The position numbers and the translations under genes were made by a program. Below the pieces are notes generated by a model, which was not told where the DNA came from, did no database searches, and saw only the letters and a program-made list of their open reading frames with translations. Positions 1 to 8,770 of a stretch of DNA of 38,947 nt are shown in pieces; within the stretch, counting starts at the first letter, position 1, and every line of letters begins with the position of its first letter. This DNA is from Candidatus Obscuribacterales bacterium (GTDB taxonomy: Bacteria; Cyanobacteriota; Vampirovibrionia; Obscuribacterales; Obscuribacteraceae). The stretch is from NCBI GenBank assembly GCA_019745505.1, contig JAIETE010000239.1:1-38947 (forward strand). Reading direction: 5' to 3'.

Positions 1-648
1 GATGCTCTCGATGCGACGCTTCTGACCTCCGATATCGATCCTGCAGATCAAAAGTTCATCCTGGGCAAGCGCACACTGGAAGGCTACTACCAGGTGAAAA
101 ACGGCATCGAACCGGTCATCGCACGCGGCCTTGCTTACGCTCCTTTTGCCGATCTCGTCTGGTACGAATCATCGAAGCCGGATCTTGCAGAGGCAAGAGA
201 ATTTGCTGCCGCTATCCACGAAAAATTCCCGGGTAAGATGCTCGCCTACAATTGCTCACCATCTTTCAACTGGAAGCAAAATCTGGACGACAAGACAATC
301 GCCAAATTCAACGAAACGCTCGGCGAACTCGGTTACAAATACCAGTTCATCACCCTGGCCGGCTGGCACGCAACCAACATGAGCATGTTCAATCTCGCGC
401 ACGGTTATGCCCGCGAAGGCATGCCGGCATATGTTGAACTGCAAGAAGAAGAATTTGCATCACAACCGCTCGGCTATACGGCCGTGCGCCACCAGAGAGA
501 AGTCGGCACCGGTTATTTCGACCAAGTGCTGATGACCATCTCCGGCGGTACAGCTTCGACAGCCGCGCTCAAGGGCTCGACCGAAGAAGCTCAGTTCGAC
601 GAAGAAACAAAAAGTGTAGATAAGCAACTGGTCGTTCTAACCAAATAG
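1..648 (+). CDS. aceA: Isocitrate lyase, C-terminal half (5' end outside window)
   Basis: Isocitrate lyase cleaves isocitrate to glyoxylate and succinate, the first step of the glyoxylate shunt used for growth on acetate or fatty acids. The frame is open from base 1. It carries family hallmarks: [21 protein letters not shown], then the [10 protein letters not shown] substrate-binding segment, the [10 protein letters not shown] stretch, [10 protein letters not shown], and a C-terminal [11 protein letters not shown] plus GSTEEAQF that closes the active site. About 215 codons are present, roughly half of the usual 430. The KKCGH catalytic loop lies upstream, outside the window. An internal GTG at 94 is not a start, because conserved sequence continues in front of it. 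A strong terminator follows the stop, so this is the last gene of its transcript. Identity is secure from the motifs. Confidence 0.96.
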   Translation, partial: DALDATLLTSDIDPADQKFILGKRTLEGYYQVKNGIEPVIARGLAYAPFADLVWYESSKPDLAEAREFAAAIHEKFPGKMLAYNCSPSFNWKQNLDDKTIAKFNETLGELGYKYQFITLAGWHATNMSMFNLAHGYAREGMPAYVELQEEEFASQPLGYTAVRHQREVGTGYFDQVLMTISGGTASTAALKGSTEEAQFDEETKSVDKQLVVLTK

Positions 649-667
649 CAAAAGTTGCTTTGCAAAA

Positions 668-706
668 GGAACCCGTGCTGCCGTGGTTGGAACAGCACGG
701 GTTTCC
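668..706 (+). terminator. Rho-independent terminator of isocitrate lyase
   Basis: A 9-bp perfect GC-rich stem (CCCGTGCTG at 672-680 pairs with CAGCACGGG at 693-701) is extended by GGA/TCC-type pairing and followed by TTTCCTTC. It lies 20 bases after the isocitrate lyase stop. The T-run is short and interrupted. Confidence 0.8.
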
Positions 707-810
707 TTCATTTCAGTGACGCCGCAGTGTGGAAATCACCATTCCCAGAATGCATCGACCAGATTACATTTGCTTAAACCTCAAATACTGATTGCGTTGG
801 GGGAAATCAA

Positions 811-2397
811 ATGGTCCAACCCGTCTTGGCTCAAAGGGACGAACGGGAAACTCACACACAGCGCTCCGCAAATCCCCGAAGGAATAAGGCGGAGCAGGGC
901 AGACAAAGAACCGGCGAACTGAAAGTTGGCATAACTGCTTTCGGCGCATGGATGGTGGGTGTCGGGTCGATCATCGGCTCGATGGCCTGGTTGATGCATG
1001 GACCTATGCTGGCACGGGCGGGTACTCTGCCCTGTATTCTGGCGTGGACAATCGCCGCCATTGCTACGGTTCCACTGGCGATGATCCTCATGGAATTATC
1101 GTCAATGTTTCCTGCGGCGGGTGGACCTTACGTCTATAAATACTATGCGCTTAAGCGGCTGATTCCGGCAAAAGGCGAGATGATCGGCTTTCTCACAGGG
1201 TGGCTCTTCTGGATGGCCGCAATTGTTGCCCTGGCCTGCATGTCGAACGGGCTTTCAAATCTTCTCAGCACAATGTTTTTCGGCAGCCAGGCCGAATCTC
1301 CGATCTGGTTCGGTCCGCTGGTCATATTCACGCTCTTTGGAGCAACCACAGCCGGCAATCTCCTTCCAGTCGGGAAAGCTGCTTCGATCAACAACGTATT
1401 TACTGTTATGAAATTAGCCATGGCCGTTGGATTCGGACTGCTGGTCGCCTGCTCCGGGCATGTTTCGCTGGACAGAATCCTGACTGTCACAAGCCCGCAA
1501 GGAGAAGTCGATCTCTGGAAAAACGTCGGCTCTGTTCTGATGATCGCCATGGCAGGTTTTTCATTTCTCGAGGTTTCCGGCTGCACATCGGCTGAAACAG
1601 CGGATGCACGGCGTGTCGTTCCCAAAGCGATGGGGCTGACACTAATCACGGTCACGCTGATGTATGTGGGAATGTGTGTCGCTGTCAGCAGCGTCGCCAA
1701 CTTCACGCTGTCGCCCGACAAAGCCACCTTGATAGTTCCAGGCACCTCATTCCAGGCCACTTGTCCATCACTTGCCGGTATGTTGGGCGGTCCGATGGTC
1801 GGCAACATTTTTGCCGGGTGTGTAGTTGCATCGATAATCGGCTGCGCCTTTGTTGCACTGCTGGCGGTGGCACGAGTCAGTTATTCAATGGCGAAGACCA
1901 AATTGTTTCCGGCTCAGTTCGCAATGCTCGATGCGAAAACATCGGTACCTCGCTATGCGCTCTGGTTCCAATTCTGCTGCTTGTGCATCATCGGCGTGGG
2001 CGCCAATCTCCTGTCGAGAACGGGCATAGTCAGCGACGCATACACTTTCCTCTGTGAGACATTCGGCTTCATGTACGCCTTCGTGGCGATGTTGTACGGC
2101 ATATGCCTGATCAGCCTGCGTTATACGGATCCACACATGGAACGCGCTTTCCGCATCGGCGCAAAGGGGAATACTATGGCTTGGATAGTCTGCCTGATCA
2201 CAATTGCAATCTGGACATTTTCGGCATTCTTCTGTGTAAGCTGGACGCATCAGGTCGCCGGACTGCTCATACTGCTATCCGGAATCCCCATCTACATGCA
2301 TTACAGAAAGCCGGATTGGAGACAAACACCTAATACCGAGCAGCTTGAACCGGTGCGAGTCGAGGTATCGACTAAATCACAATCATTGCGCCAATGA
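811..2397 (+). CDS. APC-superfamily amino acid permease
   Basis: This is a polytopic inner-membrane transporter that probably imports an amino acid or amine by proton symport or exchange. After a hydrophilic N-terminus of about 38 residues comes the typical first helix of APC transporters with the broken segment VGVGSIIGSMAW, which matches the G(S/A)IIG substrate-binding signature. PAAGGPYVYKYYA matches the conserved P-GG-Y motif between helices 2 and 3. Roughly twelve hydrophobic segments follow, and 528 aa fits the family. The ATG at 811 is preceded by GGGGG seven bases upstream. The substrate cannot be told from sequence. The last 15 bases overlap the 3' end of the convergent kinase gene. 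A minus-strand frame of 221 codons inside it is a shadow. Confidence 0.9.
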   Translation: MVQPVLAQRDERETHTQRSANPRRNKAEQGRQRTGELKVGITAFGAWMVGVGSIIGSMAWLMHGPMLARAGTLPCILAWTIAAIATVPLAMILMELSSMFPAAGGPYVYKYYALKRLIPAKGEMIGFLTGWLFWMAAIVALACMSNGLSNLLSTMFFGSQAESPIWFGPLVIFTLFGATTAGNLLPVGKAASINNVFTVMKLAMAVGFGLLVACSGHVSLDRILTVTSPQGEVDLWKNVGSVLMIAMAGFSFLEVSGCTSAETADARRVVPKAMGLTLITVTLMYVGMCVAVSSVANFTLSPDKATLIVPGTSFQATCPSLAGMLGGPMVGNIFAGCVVASIIGCAFVALLAVARVSYSMAKTKLFPAQFAMLDAKTSVPRYALWFQFCCLCIIGVGANLLSRTGIVSDAYTFLCETFGFMYAFVAMLYGICLISLRYTDPHMERAFRIGAKGNTMAWIVCLITIAIWTFSAFFCVSWTHQVAGLLILLSGIPIYMHYRKPDWRQTPNTEQLEPVRVEVSTKSQSLRQ

Positions 2398-5103
2398 ATC
2401 GTGGGACTTCTTCCTGTAGCGCGCTGCCGCCGTCAGGTCTCCAGTCCGTTCAGACAGGATCGCCAGGCGGTCATACAAAACTTGTTTGAACTTGGGAGCG
2501 CCGAATGTCGGCGAATTGATAGATGGTTCCGCCTCCTTCAATACACTAATAGCCTCCGCATACTTGCCTTGTTTCATCAAGAGCAAGGCAAGGTTGTTGG
2601 AGGTAGCGACAACCGAAGCAGGGTAAATGTCACGCTTCTGCCAGTACAGTTCGCGAGCCCGTCTAAAGTAGGGAATTGCGTCATTGTATCTTTTGCGCCC
2701 CCCCAGCACTTCGCCGATCATATCGAGTGAAGCGGCGGACAACGCCGGCTCCTGGTTGTTTCTCGCTACTGCCGAAGCGCGCTCGAGCAAATTGATGCAT
2801 TCACTCTCCGCACCCAGCCACCCGCATAAAGTGCCCGTTGCATTGAGTGCTCGAGAAAGAATTCGGCGCGATGTCGGATTCCTTTCTTCGTTGTCCAGTA
2901 TAGCCTTGCACTCTTGCAAGGCGTGCAGAGTGGCCCCGCGACTGGAAAGAATATGCAGCCGGATCTCGATGAAACGCTCCATCATGCCTGGACTATGTTT
3001 CTGTTTTCCCAACTCGAACTTAGCCTTGTTGAAATAGAAATCAGCAGTGTCCAGATGCCGTGTTTCATCCTCCAGAAGCGCCCTTACAAGCAGTACATGA
3101 ACCGCTGTGTCAGTCTGCATTTCAGAGTTTGCGTGCAGAATACCGATTGCTTCTTCCGAACACTTTCGAGAGTTATCTCGATCGCCCAGAGCAAGATAAA
3201 TTTGACAGAGGAAATTGAAGTCACGCGCCTTCAGCGCCGGCACCATATCTTTCGCTGTGCGCAAAATCTTCTCAGCCGCCTCGACTTGTTTGCGAATATC
3301 CTCAGCGTTCGAGTAAAAAGCAAGCAGCGTACGGCTGACGATCGCACTTACGTAATCCGGATTGGTTTTCTCCAAATAAGGCGAAGTCGCATCAATAGCT
3401 TTGTCGAGCGTAGCAAGAACACTCTCAATGGGCTCGTCGGAATCATACAAAACCGTCAGGTCGTTGAATTTCTCCAACACTTGCCTGGCTCTAAGTTTCA
3501 TCTCTTCCCTGTCGCTGCCCACGTCCGCATCTTTCGTATCCTCTATGAACTTATCGAGCGAACTTCTGCAAAGCTTCATTTGCTGTCCGCGATAAGTATC
3601 GAGATCACCCAGGGCTTTTATTGCTTCCTTATCCCTGCGCTCAGACCACATTTTGTGCGCATTTTCATCGCCCCTTGCTGTCGCCAGCTCAGCAAGCTCT
3701 GAAAAACTATTCCTCAATCGCAATCCTTTTTTCTGCATCGGGAAAGTTTCAGCAATCTTCAGCGCATTCAAAAAATGCTGCTCCGCCTGCTTATAATCGC
3801 CCGCATCAAAGGATTTTTGTCCTTTGTAATCGAAATCAGACCAGAAGTAATCAAAGACGCGGTGCGCCTGACTGGACGCCACCCAGATGAGAATCGCGGC
3901 ACTGACCAAGAAATAGGCGACAAACATCTTTTCGCCGATTGCTTTGCCGGCCTTCTTCGAGAATGGAATCTTGCGCACAGCACCAGCGACAATCGACGCC
4001 ACGCTGCTCTTCTTTTGCCGAGATAGCGTAAAAAGATCCTGCTCGAGAGCCTCGGCTGATTGATAACGCTGATTGCGGTCCTTTGCCAAACATTTGAGTA
4101 CGATTCTGTCCAATTCGGCAGCAAGCGGCATGCCTTTTCTAACCTGAGAGGGAGGCACGGGAGAATCTTCATTGTGCATTCGCATCGTATCGAGAGCGGT
4201 TGCACCTTTGAAGGGAACATCGCCGGTCAACGCCTCGTAAAAGACGCAACCAAGAGAATAGATATCAGTGCGTGCGTCTATCCTCTCCCCCCGACACTGC
4301 TCCGGACTCATATAACGAGGGCTTCCGAAAATTTCTCCGGTCCTGGTCAGATTGATGGCGTCTTCTTCGAGGGCACGAGCAATACCGAAGTCTACAAGCT
4401 TGGGTTGCCACCCCCCCTGAGGAGCGCGAGCCAGCATGATGTTGCCAGATTTGATATCGCGGTGAACAATACCCTGTTTGTGCGCATAAGCGAGCGCTCC
4501 TGAGCATTGGCGCATCACGTCAACAGCAGTTTCAATCGGTAAGCCCGAACCGCCGTGAGCATGCTGAAACAAGGTTTGCCCGTCGACAAACTCCATGGCG
4601 ATGTACGGCTCACCTTCGGCGAAAGTATTCATTTCGTACACATTGACTATGTTCGGATGACTGAGAATACCTACGGCTTTTGCTTCGCGCTGAAATCGAA
4701 GCAGACTATCGTGGGTGAAATGACGCCCGGGCAGGAGCACCTTAATGGCTACATCACGCCCCAACGAAAGATCCCGAGCTTTGTAAACCGCACTCATTCC
4801 GCCTTCGGCCAATCGAGTATCAATGCGAAAGTGGTCGGCAATTACGGTTCCTACCATGCCGTCAGGCTTATTCAGCTGCTCTTTAAGAACAACATTATCG
4901 GAAATATGAGTCTTCTCGTCATCGGGCATTGACTGAACGGCAGCGCCTGTAAGCTTTTCAGTCATTTCATCCTTTGGAATCTTTGGAATGGGAGCCGGCA
5001 CTGGAATACCCGTCTCTTCAGACGACGCTTTCGTCTCCGCCGAATCCTCTTCAAGGTCCGTCAGTACTTCTTCTTCATGCTTTTTATTAGGCTCTTTAGT
5101 CAA
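2383..5103 (-). CDS. Membrane-anchored Ser/Thr protein kinase with C-terminal TPR array
   Basis: A Hanks-type (PknB-like) kinase fused to a sensory or scaffold region. The acidic N-terminus (1-85) is probably disordered. The kinase domain spans about 88-360: glycine loop AEGGMSAVYKA, ATP-binding Lys121 in AIKV, catalytic HRDIKSGN with Asp216, DFG at 238-240, and SPEQ at 266-269. All catalytic residues are present, so it should be active. A single hydrophobic helix lies at 393-410, then about 490 residues of TPR-like helices, placed outside the cytoplasm if the kinase is inside. The first loop glycine is Ala (A-E-G-G), a mild deviation. The start is a TTG at 5103 with a weak GGA upstream. An ATG at 4965 with AAGGA in front is an alternative that would remove 46 acidic residues. 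It resembles the kinase at 34608-37451. Confidence 0.92.
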   Translation of the reverse strand: MTKEPNKKHEEEVLTDLEEDSAETKASSEETGIPVPAPIPKIPKDEMTEKLTGAAVQSMPDDEKTHISDNVVLKEQLNKPDGMVGTVIADHFRIDTRLAEGGMSAVYKARDLSLGRDVAIKVLLPGRHFTHDSLLRFQREAKAVGILSHPNIVNVYEMNTFAEGEPYIAMEFVDGQTLFQHAHGGSGLPIETAVDVMRQCSGALAYAHKQGIVHRDIKSGNIMLARAPQGGWQPKLVDFGIARALEEDAINLTRTGEIFGSPRYMSPEQCRGERIDARTDIYSLGCVFYEALTGDVPFKGATALDTMRMHNEDSPVPPSQVRKGMPLAAELDRIVLKCLAKDRNQRYQSAEALEQDLFTLSRQKKSSVASIVAGAVRKIPFSKKAGKAIGEKMFVAYFLVSAAILIWVASSQAHRVFDYFWSDFDYKGQKSFDAGDYKQAEQHFLNALKIAETFPMQKKGLRLRNSFSELAELATARGDENAHKMWSERRDKEAIKALGDLDTYRGQQMKLCRSSLDKFIEDTKDADVGSDREEMKLRARQVLEKFNDLTVLYDSDEPIESVLATLDKAIDATSPYLEKTNPDYVSAIVSRTLLAFYSNAEDIRKQVEAAEKILRTAKDMVPALKARDFNFLCQIYLALGDRDNSRKCSEEAIGILHANSEMQTDTAVHVLLVRALLEDETRHLDTADFYFNKAKFELGKQKHSPGMMERFIEIRLHILSSRGATLHALQECKAILDNEERNPTSRRILSRALNATGTLCGWLGAESECINLLERASAVARNNQEPALSAASLDMIGEVLGGRKRYNDAIPYFRRARELYWQKRDIYPASVVATSNNLALLLMKQGKYAEAISVLKEAEPSINSPTFGAPKFKQVLYDRLAILSERTGDLTAAARYRKKSHDSLAQ

Positions 5104-5457
5104 ATATTGATTCCGATACCAACCCTTTATCTATTCCCATAGATCTATGAAATAGTAGGCTCATGTTAAGTTAGCCCCCGATCCGGCGGATTTATGTCGA
5201 AAGTGACCCGTGCAAAAGAGCGTGGAAAAACCAAAAGTTAAACCGATACCGTCGACAAAATACTGCGATTCACACCAAATACAGTATCAAACTCTCAATC
5301 GCACAGAATCTACCGAAGCTCTATTCGCCTGATATAGCAAGGTAATGGCTATCCGCGAAAGGCCCCGCCGGCAAACAAAAAAAATCGCTATTAAAAAACT
5401 GATCACGCATCCCAATTGAGATCAATTCACTCCGGGTATCAATTACATGGGGTGCTT
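5104..5457. other. Intergenic region between divergent kinase and TPR genes
   Basis: No convincing gene. It must hold the promoters of two divergent genes, but I see no consensus -35/-10 pair. The one structured element is a nested inverted repeat at 5324-5359: outer arms TTCGC/GCGAA and inner arms ATAGC/GCTAT. It could be an operator or a leader hairpin of the TPR gene. A short A-rich tract follows at 5378-5398. Confidence 0.5.
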
Positions 5458-6777
5458 ATGAAGAAAATCATGTCAGTCAATCCGAATCCTCCTCATATCC
5501 TTGCCTCTCTCATCCTGGCGTTCTCCCTTGGACTGGCAGCTTTCTGCCAACCCGGTTTCGGAAAAGATTCCGGACGAGTGCAGCCGTCAGAGACCGGATT
5601 GCTTGAGACAAGAGTGATTGACATTAAACAAGCTATCCAAGCCGTCAGTGAAGAAATCAGACGCAGCCCTAACTCCCCTATGGCATATTGCAAGAGGGCC
5701 CGCAAGTACACGCAGCTTGGTCTTTTCAAAGAAGCCATTAAGGACTACTCCAAAGCCATCTCGCTGAATCAGAATTCGAGCAGCGCAGGTGGTTTTGTCT
5801 ATCAGATGAGAGGCTATTGCAAAGTACAAATCGGCGACTATAAGGGCAGTATCTCTGATTTCTCCAAAGTGCTCGCCTCCAATCCCAAAAGCGGCGCCGC
5901 CTTGTACAACAGAGCCGCGGCTTACGAAAAAATAGGCAGGAAAGACCTGGCCAAGTTAGACAGAATGGCTTTGAGCAAGATTCATTTTTCCCCCGAGTCT
6001 TGCCAGCAAATCAGTTACGCTCGATACCTGATGCATAACGGCGAATATACACAGGCACTGGCACTTTACGAACGCAAAATCAAAGAAGAGCCAAGCAACT
6101 CGTTTGCATACATGGGCCGCGCCCAGTGTTTTCACAAACTCAACCAACCTGCCAAAGCCCTCGAAGACATCAAAAAACTAGAATCTATGCAGACGTCCTT
6201 AGCGCCGTGCTCAGTCCTGAAAGCGACGATCTTGCTGGAAGGCGAAAAATTCGATGAGTGTATCGAGGCATGCACAAAGGAACTTACGAGCAGACCCAAT
6301 AATGCGGTATTGCTCATTCTCAGCGCCAAAGCTCACAAGGCTAAAGGCGACTTCAGAAAAGCAATTGAAGATTACTCCAATGCAATTAAGATAGACCCGA
6401 GCAATACGGAAAATTACAGTGCTCGTTCGCAATTATATGAAAGGCTCGGCGACTTGACGAAAGCCCTGAAAGATTGCAGCCACATGGTTTCACTGAATAG
6501 CAAAGACTCCAGCGCGTTGTGCACGAGAGCGCTTCTCTACAGAAAATTGAAAGAGAATGATAAGGCTCTGGAAGATCTCAACAACGCAATTCGCATCAGT
6601 CCGAAAGACGAATTCCTGTATGCCAAACGCGCCGAGATATATTACTCGAAGCGACTTTTCTCCGAAGCTCTTAAGGACTATACGAAAGCAAAGGAGCTCG
6701 ATCCGGCTAATCAAAAGTATTACGAAAATTACTCAAAAAAAATCAGAGAAGAAATTTCATCCAGCCTCAGCAAATAA
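5458..6777 (+). CDS. Secreted TPR-repeat protein
   Basis: An exported protein of 439 aa built almost wholly of tetratricopeptide repeats. The N-terminus is basic (MKKIM), followed by a hydrophobic core (ILASLILAFSLGLAAFCQ) typical of a signal peptide. From about residue 45 there are some ten 34-residue TPR units with the W/Y-G-A-Y-A-P pattern, for example AIKDYSKAISLNQNSS, AIEDYSNAIKIDPSN, ALEDLNNAIRISPKDE and ALKDYTKAKELDPANQ. TPRs act as protein-protein docking surfaces, and no enzymatic domain is visible. I chose the ATG at 5458 with GGGG upstream; an in-frame TTG at 5416 would add 14 residues that spoil the signal peptide. It is divergent from the kinase-TPR gene and its stop lies 6 bases from that of the convergent histidine kinase. 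The partner is unknown. Confidence 0.85.
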   Translation: MKKIMSVNPNPPHILASLILAFSLGLAAFCQPGFGKDSGRVQPSETGLLETRVIDIKQAIQAVSEEIRRSPNSPMAYCKRARKYTQLGLFKEAIKDYSKAISLNQNSSSAGGFVYQMRGYCKVQIGDYKGSISDFSKVLASNPKSGAALYNRAAAYEKIGRKDLAKLDRMALSKIHFSPESCQQISYARYLMHNGEYTQALALYERKIKEEPSNSFAYMGRAQCFHKLNQPAKALEDIKKLESMQTSLAPCSVLKATILLEGEKFDECIEACTKELTSRPNNAVLLILSAKAHKAKGDFRKAIEDYSNAIKIDPSNTENYSARSQLYERLGDLTKALKDCSHMVSLNSKDSSALCTRALLYRKLKENDKALEDLNNAIRISPKDEFLYAKRAEIYYSKRLFSEALKDYTKAKELDPANQKYYENYSKKIREEISSSLSK

Positions 6778-6783
6778 AACCAT

Positions 6784-8652
6784 CTATGACTGAGGATTTG
6801 CAGAGACATCCACACCATTAGATAACGGCACCGTAAACCAGAACTGGCTTCCTTTTCCAAGTTCGCTCACCACTCCTATTTCTCCGGCATGCTCTTCGAT
6901 GATCGCTTTGCAAATGGCAAGGCCAAGTCCGGTACTAGCAAATTCTTTGCTCGACTGTCCTCGCACTTGCTCGAAGCGGTTGAATATTCGTTTCTGTTCA
7001 TCAGACGCAATGCCTGGGCCACTGTCATGCACACTAACTTTAGCGTAAGCATCGATGACCTCGACATCGATGAAAACCCTGGAATTTTGGCTGGAAAATT
7101 TAATAGCGTTGGAGAGAAGGTTCACCAGAACCTGGACGATTCGGCCCTCATTTACAAACACAATAGCTTCCTTACCGGAAGACTCGAGAGCAACTCCTCG
7201 TTGCTCAGCAAAATGCCGGATCGATTCCATGGAGCGATCAACGATGGCAGTGATTGGCACTTCCTCAAGCGACAATTCCATATTGCCAGATTCCATTTTT
7301 GCAATGTCCAACAGGTCATTGACCAGTGCAATAAGTCTGGTCGCCTCATTTTCAGCACTTTCCGCATGACGAACGAGCTGTTCAGGCAAATCCTTCCAGC
7401 GCCCCGATGCAATCATCGAAAGAAAGAACTGAAACGAGCACAAGGGAGTGCGCAAATCATGACTGATCATGGCGAGAAAGTCGTGTTTCAACTGCTCCAA
7501 TTTCTTTCTGTCGCTTATATCGTGAGCGACACAAAACAGTGATTGCTCCTCTTGGGACCAGCAACCGGACCAGAGGGTATGGACGAGTGAACCATCGCGA
7601 TGCCTGATTTGATTTTCGAACGAATAAGTATCGGCCGAATTAATGGCGTTTTTAAATGCGTTGGAAGTCGGCTGGCTCCAAATTTCAGGCACCAGACTCA
7701 GACAGTTCTTGCCCAACAACTCACTTTCCTCGTATCCCCACAAATTGCGGCAGGCCGGGCTCACGGCAGTAAAACGAAAGTCCTGACTGATAGAGCAGAT
7801 TACATCAGCCGCATTATCCACAATCGCCCGTTCACGCCTGGCTGCGTCCTTGAGAGCACCGGCAACGCTATGAAAGGCGGCATCAAGCTCCGCTATCTCG
7901 TCGTTGCCGGACAATCGAGGTTGCAGCGGTTGGCTTGCTGCCAAAAGTATCGAATTGTCCCTGACAATCGAAACACGTTTTGCAATGTCTCTGCTGAAAA
8001 GGATACCCATCGCAACCGCAAGAAGCACATTCATCAGCGCAGCAAAGACAAGCAAGAAAGAAATAGATCGCTGAATTTGCGCTTCATATTGAGCATTCTC
8101 GACGTCGGATCGATTGTGCACACGACACAGGTTTTTGAATTCGACCTTCAACTGATCGGCAACCAGAGATATTGCCTTCATTGTTGCCCTCTGCTGAAAC
8201 TCCGACCGGTCAAGGTGCCAATCTTTTACGGTTTCCTCTGATCGTGAAAGCGAATCCAACCCTTTCTTCACCAGAAGTGAGATACGCTCGACTATGGGTT
8301 TGCGATATTCATCTGCGCCAACCAGCTGACGCAATTCGACCAAACTAGTACGAATTCCCTCGATTGCTTGAATTCCTCGCTCATACTCGAGGACATCTTT
8401 GGTTTCGTAGTAGATACCAAGCTCTGCGGCAGCCTGATAAAACGAAGATATGAAATTGGAGCCTATTCGCGAAAGTTCAGCAGCCTTACGCTCTTGATTT
8501 ACCTCGAATTGGGCGGAACAGAGAAAAGCCCCGAGCAGCAATACAAGAGACAGCTGCAACACAAGCGGCACAGCAAGAACAATCAAAGCCTTATGTAGAA
8601 GCCTGAGCCGGAACTTCATTAACTTGCCTGACCCCAACCCCAGTTCGAGCAT
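6784..8652 (-). CDS. PAS-domain sensor histidine kinase
   Basis: A membrane-bound two-component sensor of 622 aa. Order: transmembrane helix at about 21-46; a periplasmic, mostly helical sensing region at 47-195; a second helix at 197-220; a HAMP-like linker to about 270; a PAS domain at about 275-385 (DNAADVICSISQDFRFTAVSPA, ending in the PAC-type CVAHDISDRKK); a HisKA dimerisation domain with phospho-acceptor His398 in SHDLRTP; and a HATPase_c domain with the N-box NLLSNAIKFS, G1 DSGPGI, F-box and G2 GLGLAI. All catalytic boxes are intact. ATG 8652 and ATG 8619 (MKFRLRLL, with AGG upstream) are both possible starts. It probably works with the OmpR-type regulator at 9941-10624, from which it is separated only by the repeat-protein gene. 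The signal sensed is unknown. Confidence 0.93.
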   Translation of the reverse strand: MLELGLGSGKLMKFRLRLLHKALIVLAVPLVLQLSLVLLLGAFLCSAQFEVNQERKAAELSRIGSNFISSFYQAAAELGIYYETKDVLEYERGIQAIEGIRTSLVELRQLVGADEYRKPIVERISLLVKKGLDSLSRSEETVKDWHLDRSEFQQRATMKAISLVADQLKVEFKNLCRVHNRSDVENAQYEAQIQRSISFLLVFAALMNVLLAVAMGILFSRDIAKRVSIVRDNSILLAASQPLQPRLSGNDEIAELDAAFHSVAGALKDAARRERAIVDNAADVICSISQDFRFTAVSPACRNLWGYEESELLGKNCLSLVPEIWSQPTSNAFKNAINSADTYSFENQIRHRDGSLVHTLWSGCWSQEEQSLFCVAHDISDRKKLEQLKHDFLAMISHDLRTPLCSFQFFLSMIASGRWKDLPEQLVRHAESAENEATRLIALVNDLLDIAKMESGNMELSLEEVPITAIVDRSMESIRHFAEQRGVALESSGKEAIVFVNEGRIVQVLVNLLSNAIKFSSQNSRVFIDVEVIDAYAKVSVHDSGPGIASDEQKRIFNRFEQVRGQSSKEFASTGLGLAICKAIIEEHAGEIGVVSELGKGSQFWFTVPLSNGVDVSANPQS

Positions 8653-8770
8653 AAATGCTCTGCCAATTACAATTTCCCCCGCCGTTCGAGACCTTACACG
8701 GCATCAGGCAAAAGTGTTCATATTTTTCGGACGCTGGACACCAGAGAGCTCTATTTTCAGCATGGAGATT

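Noticed and set aside
1143-1808. 221-codon minus-strand frame within the permease gene
   Set aside because: It lies wholly opposite a gene with clear transporter motifs and contains no hydrophobic or catalytic pattern of its own.
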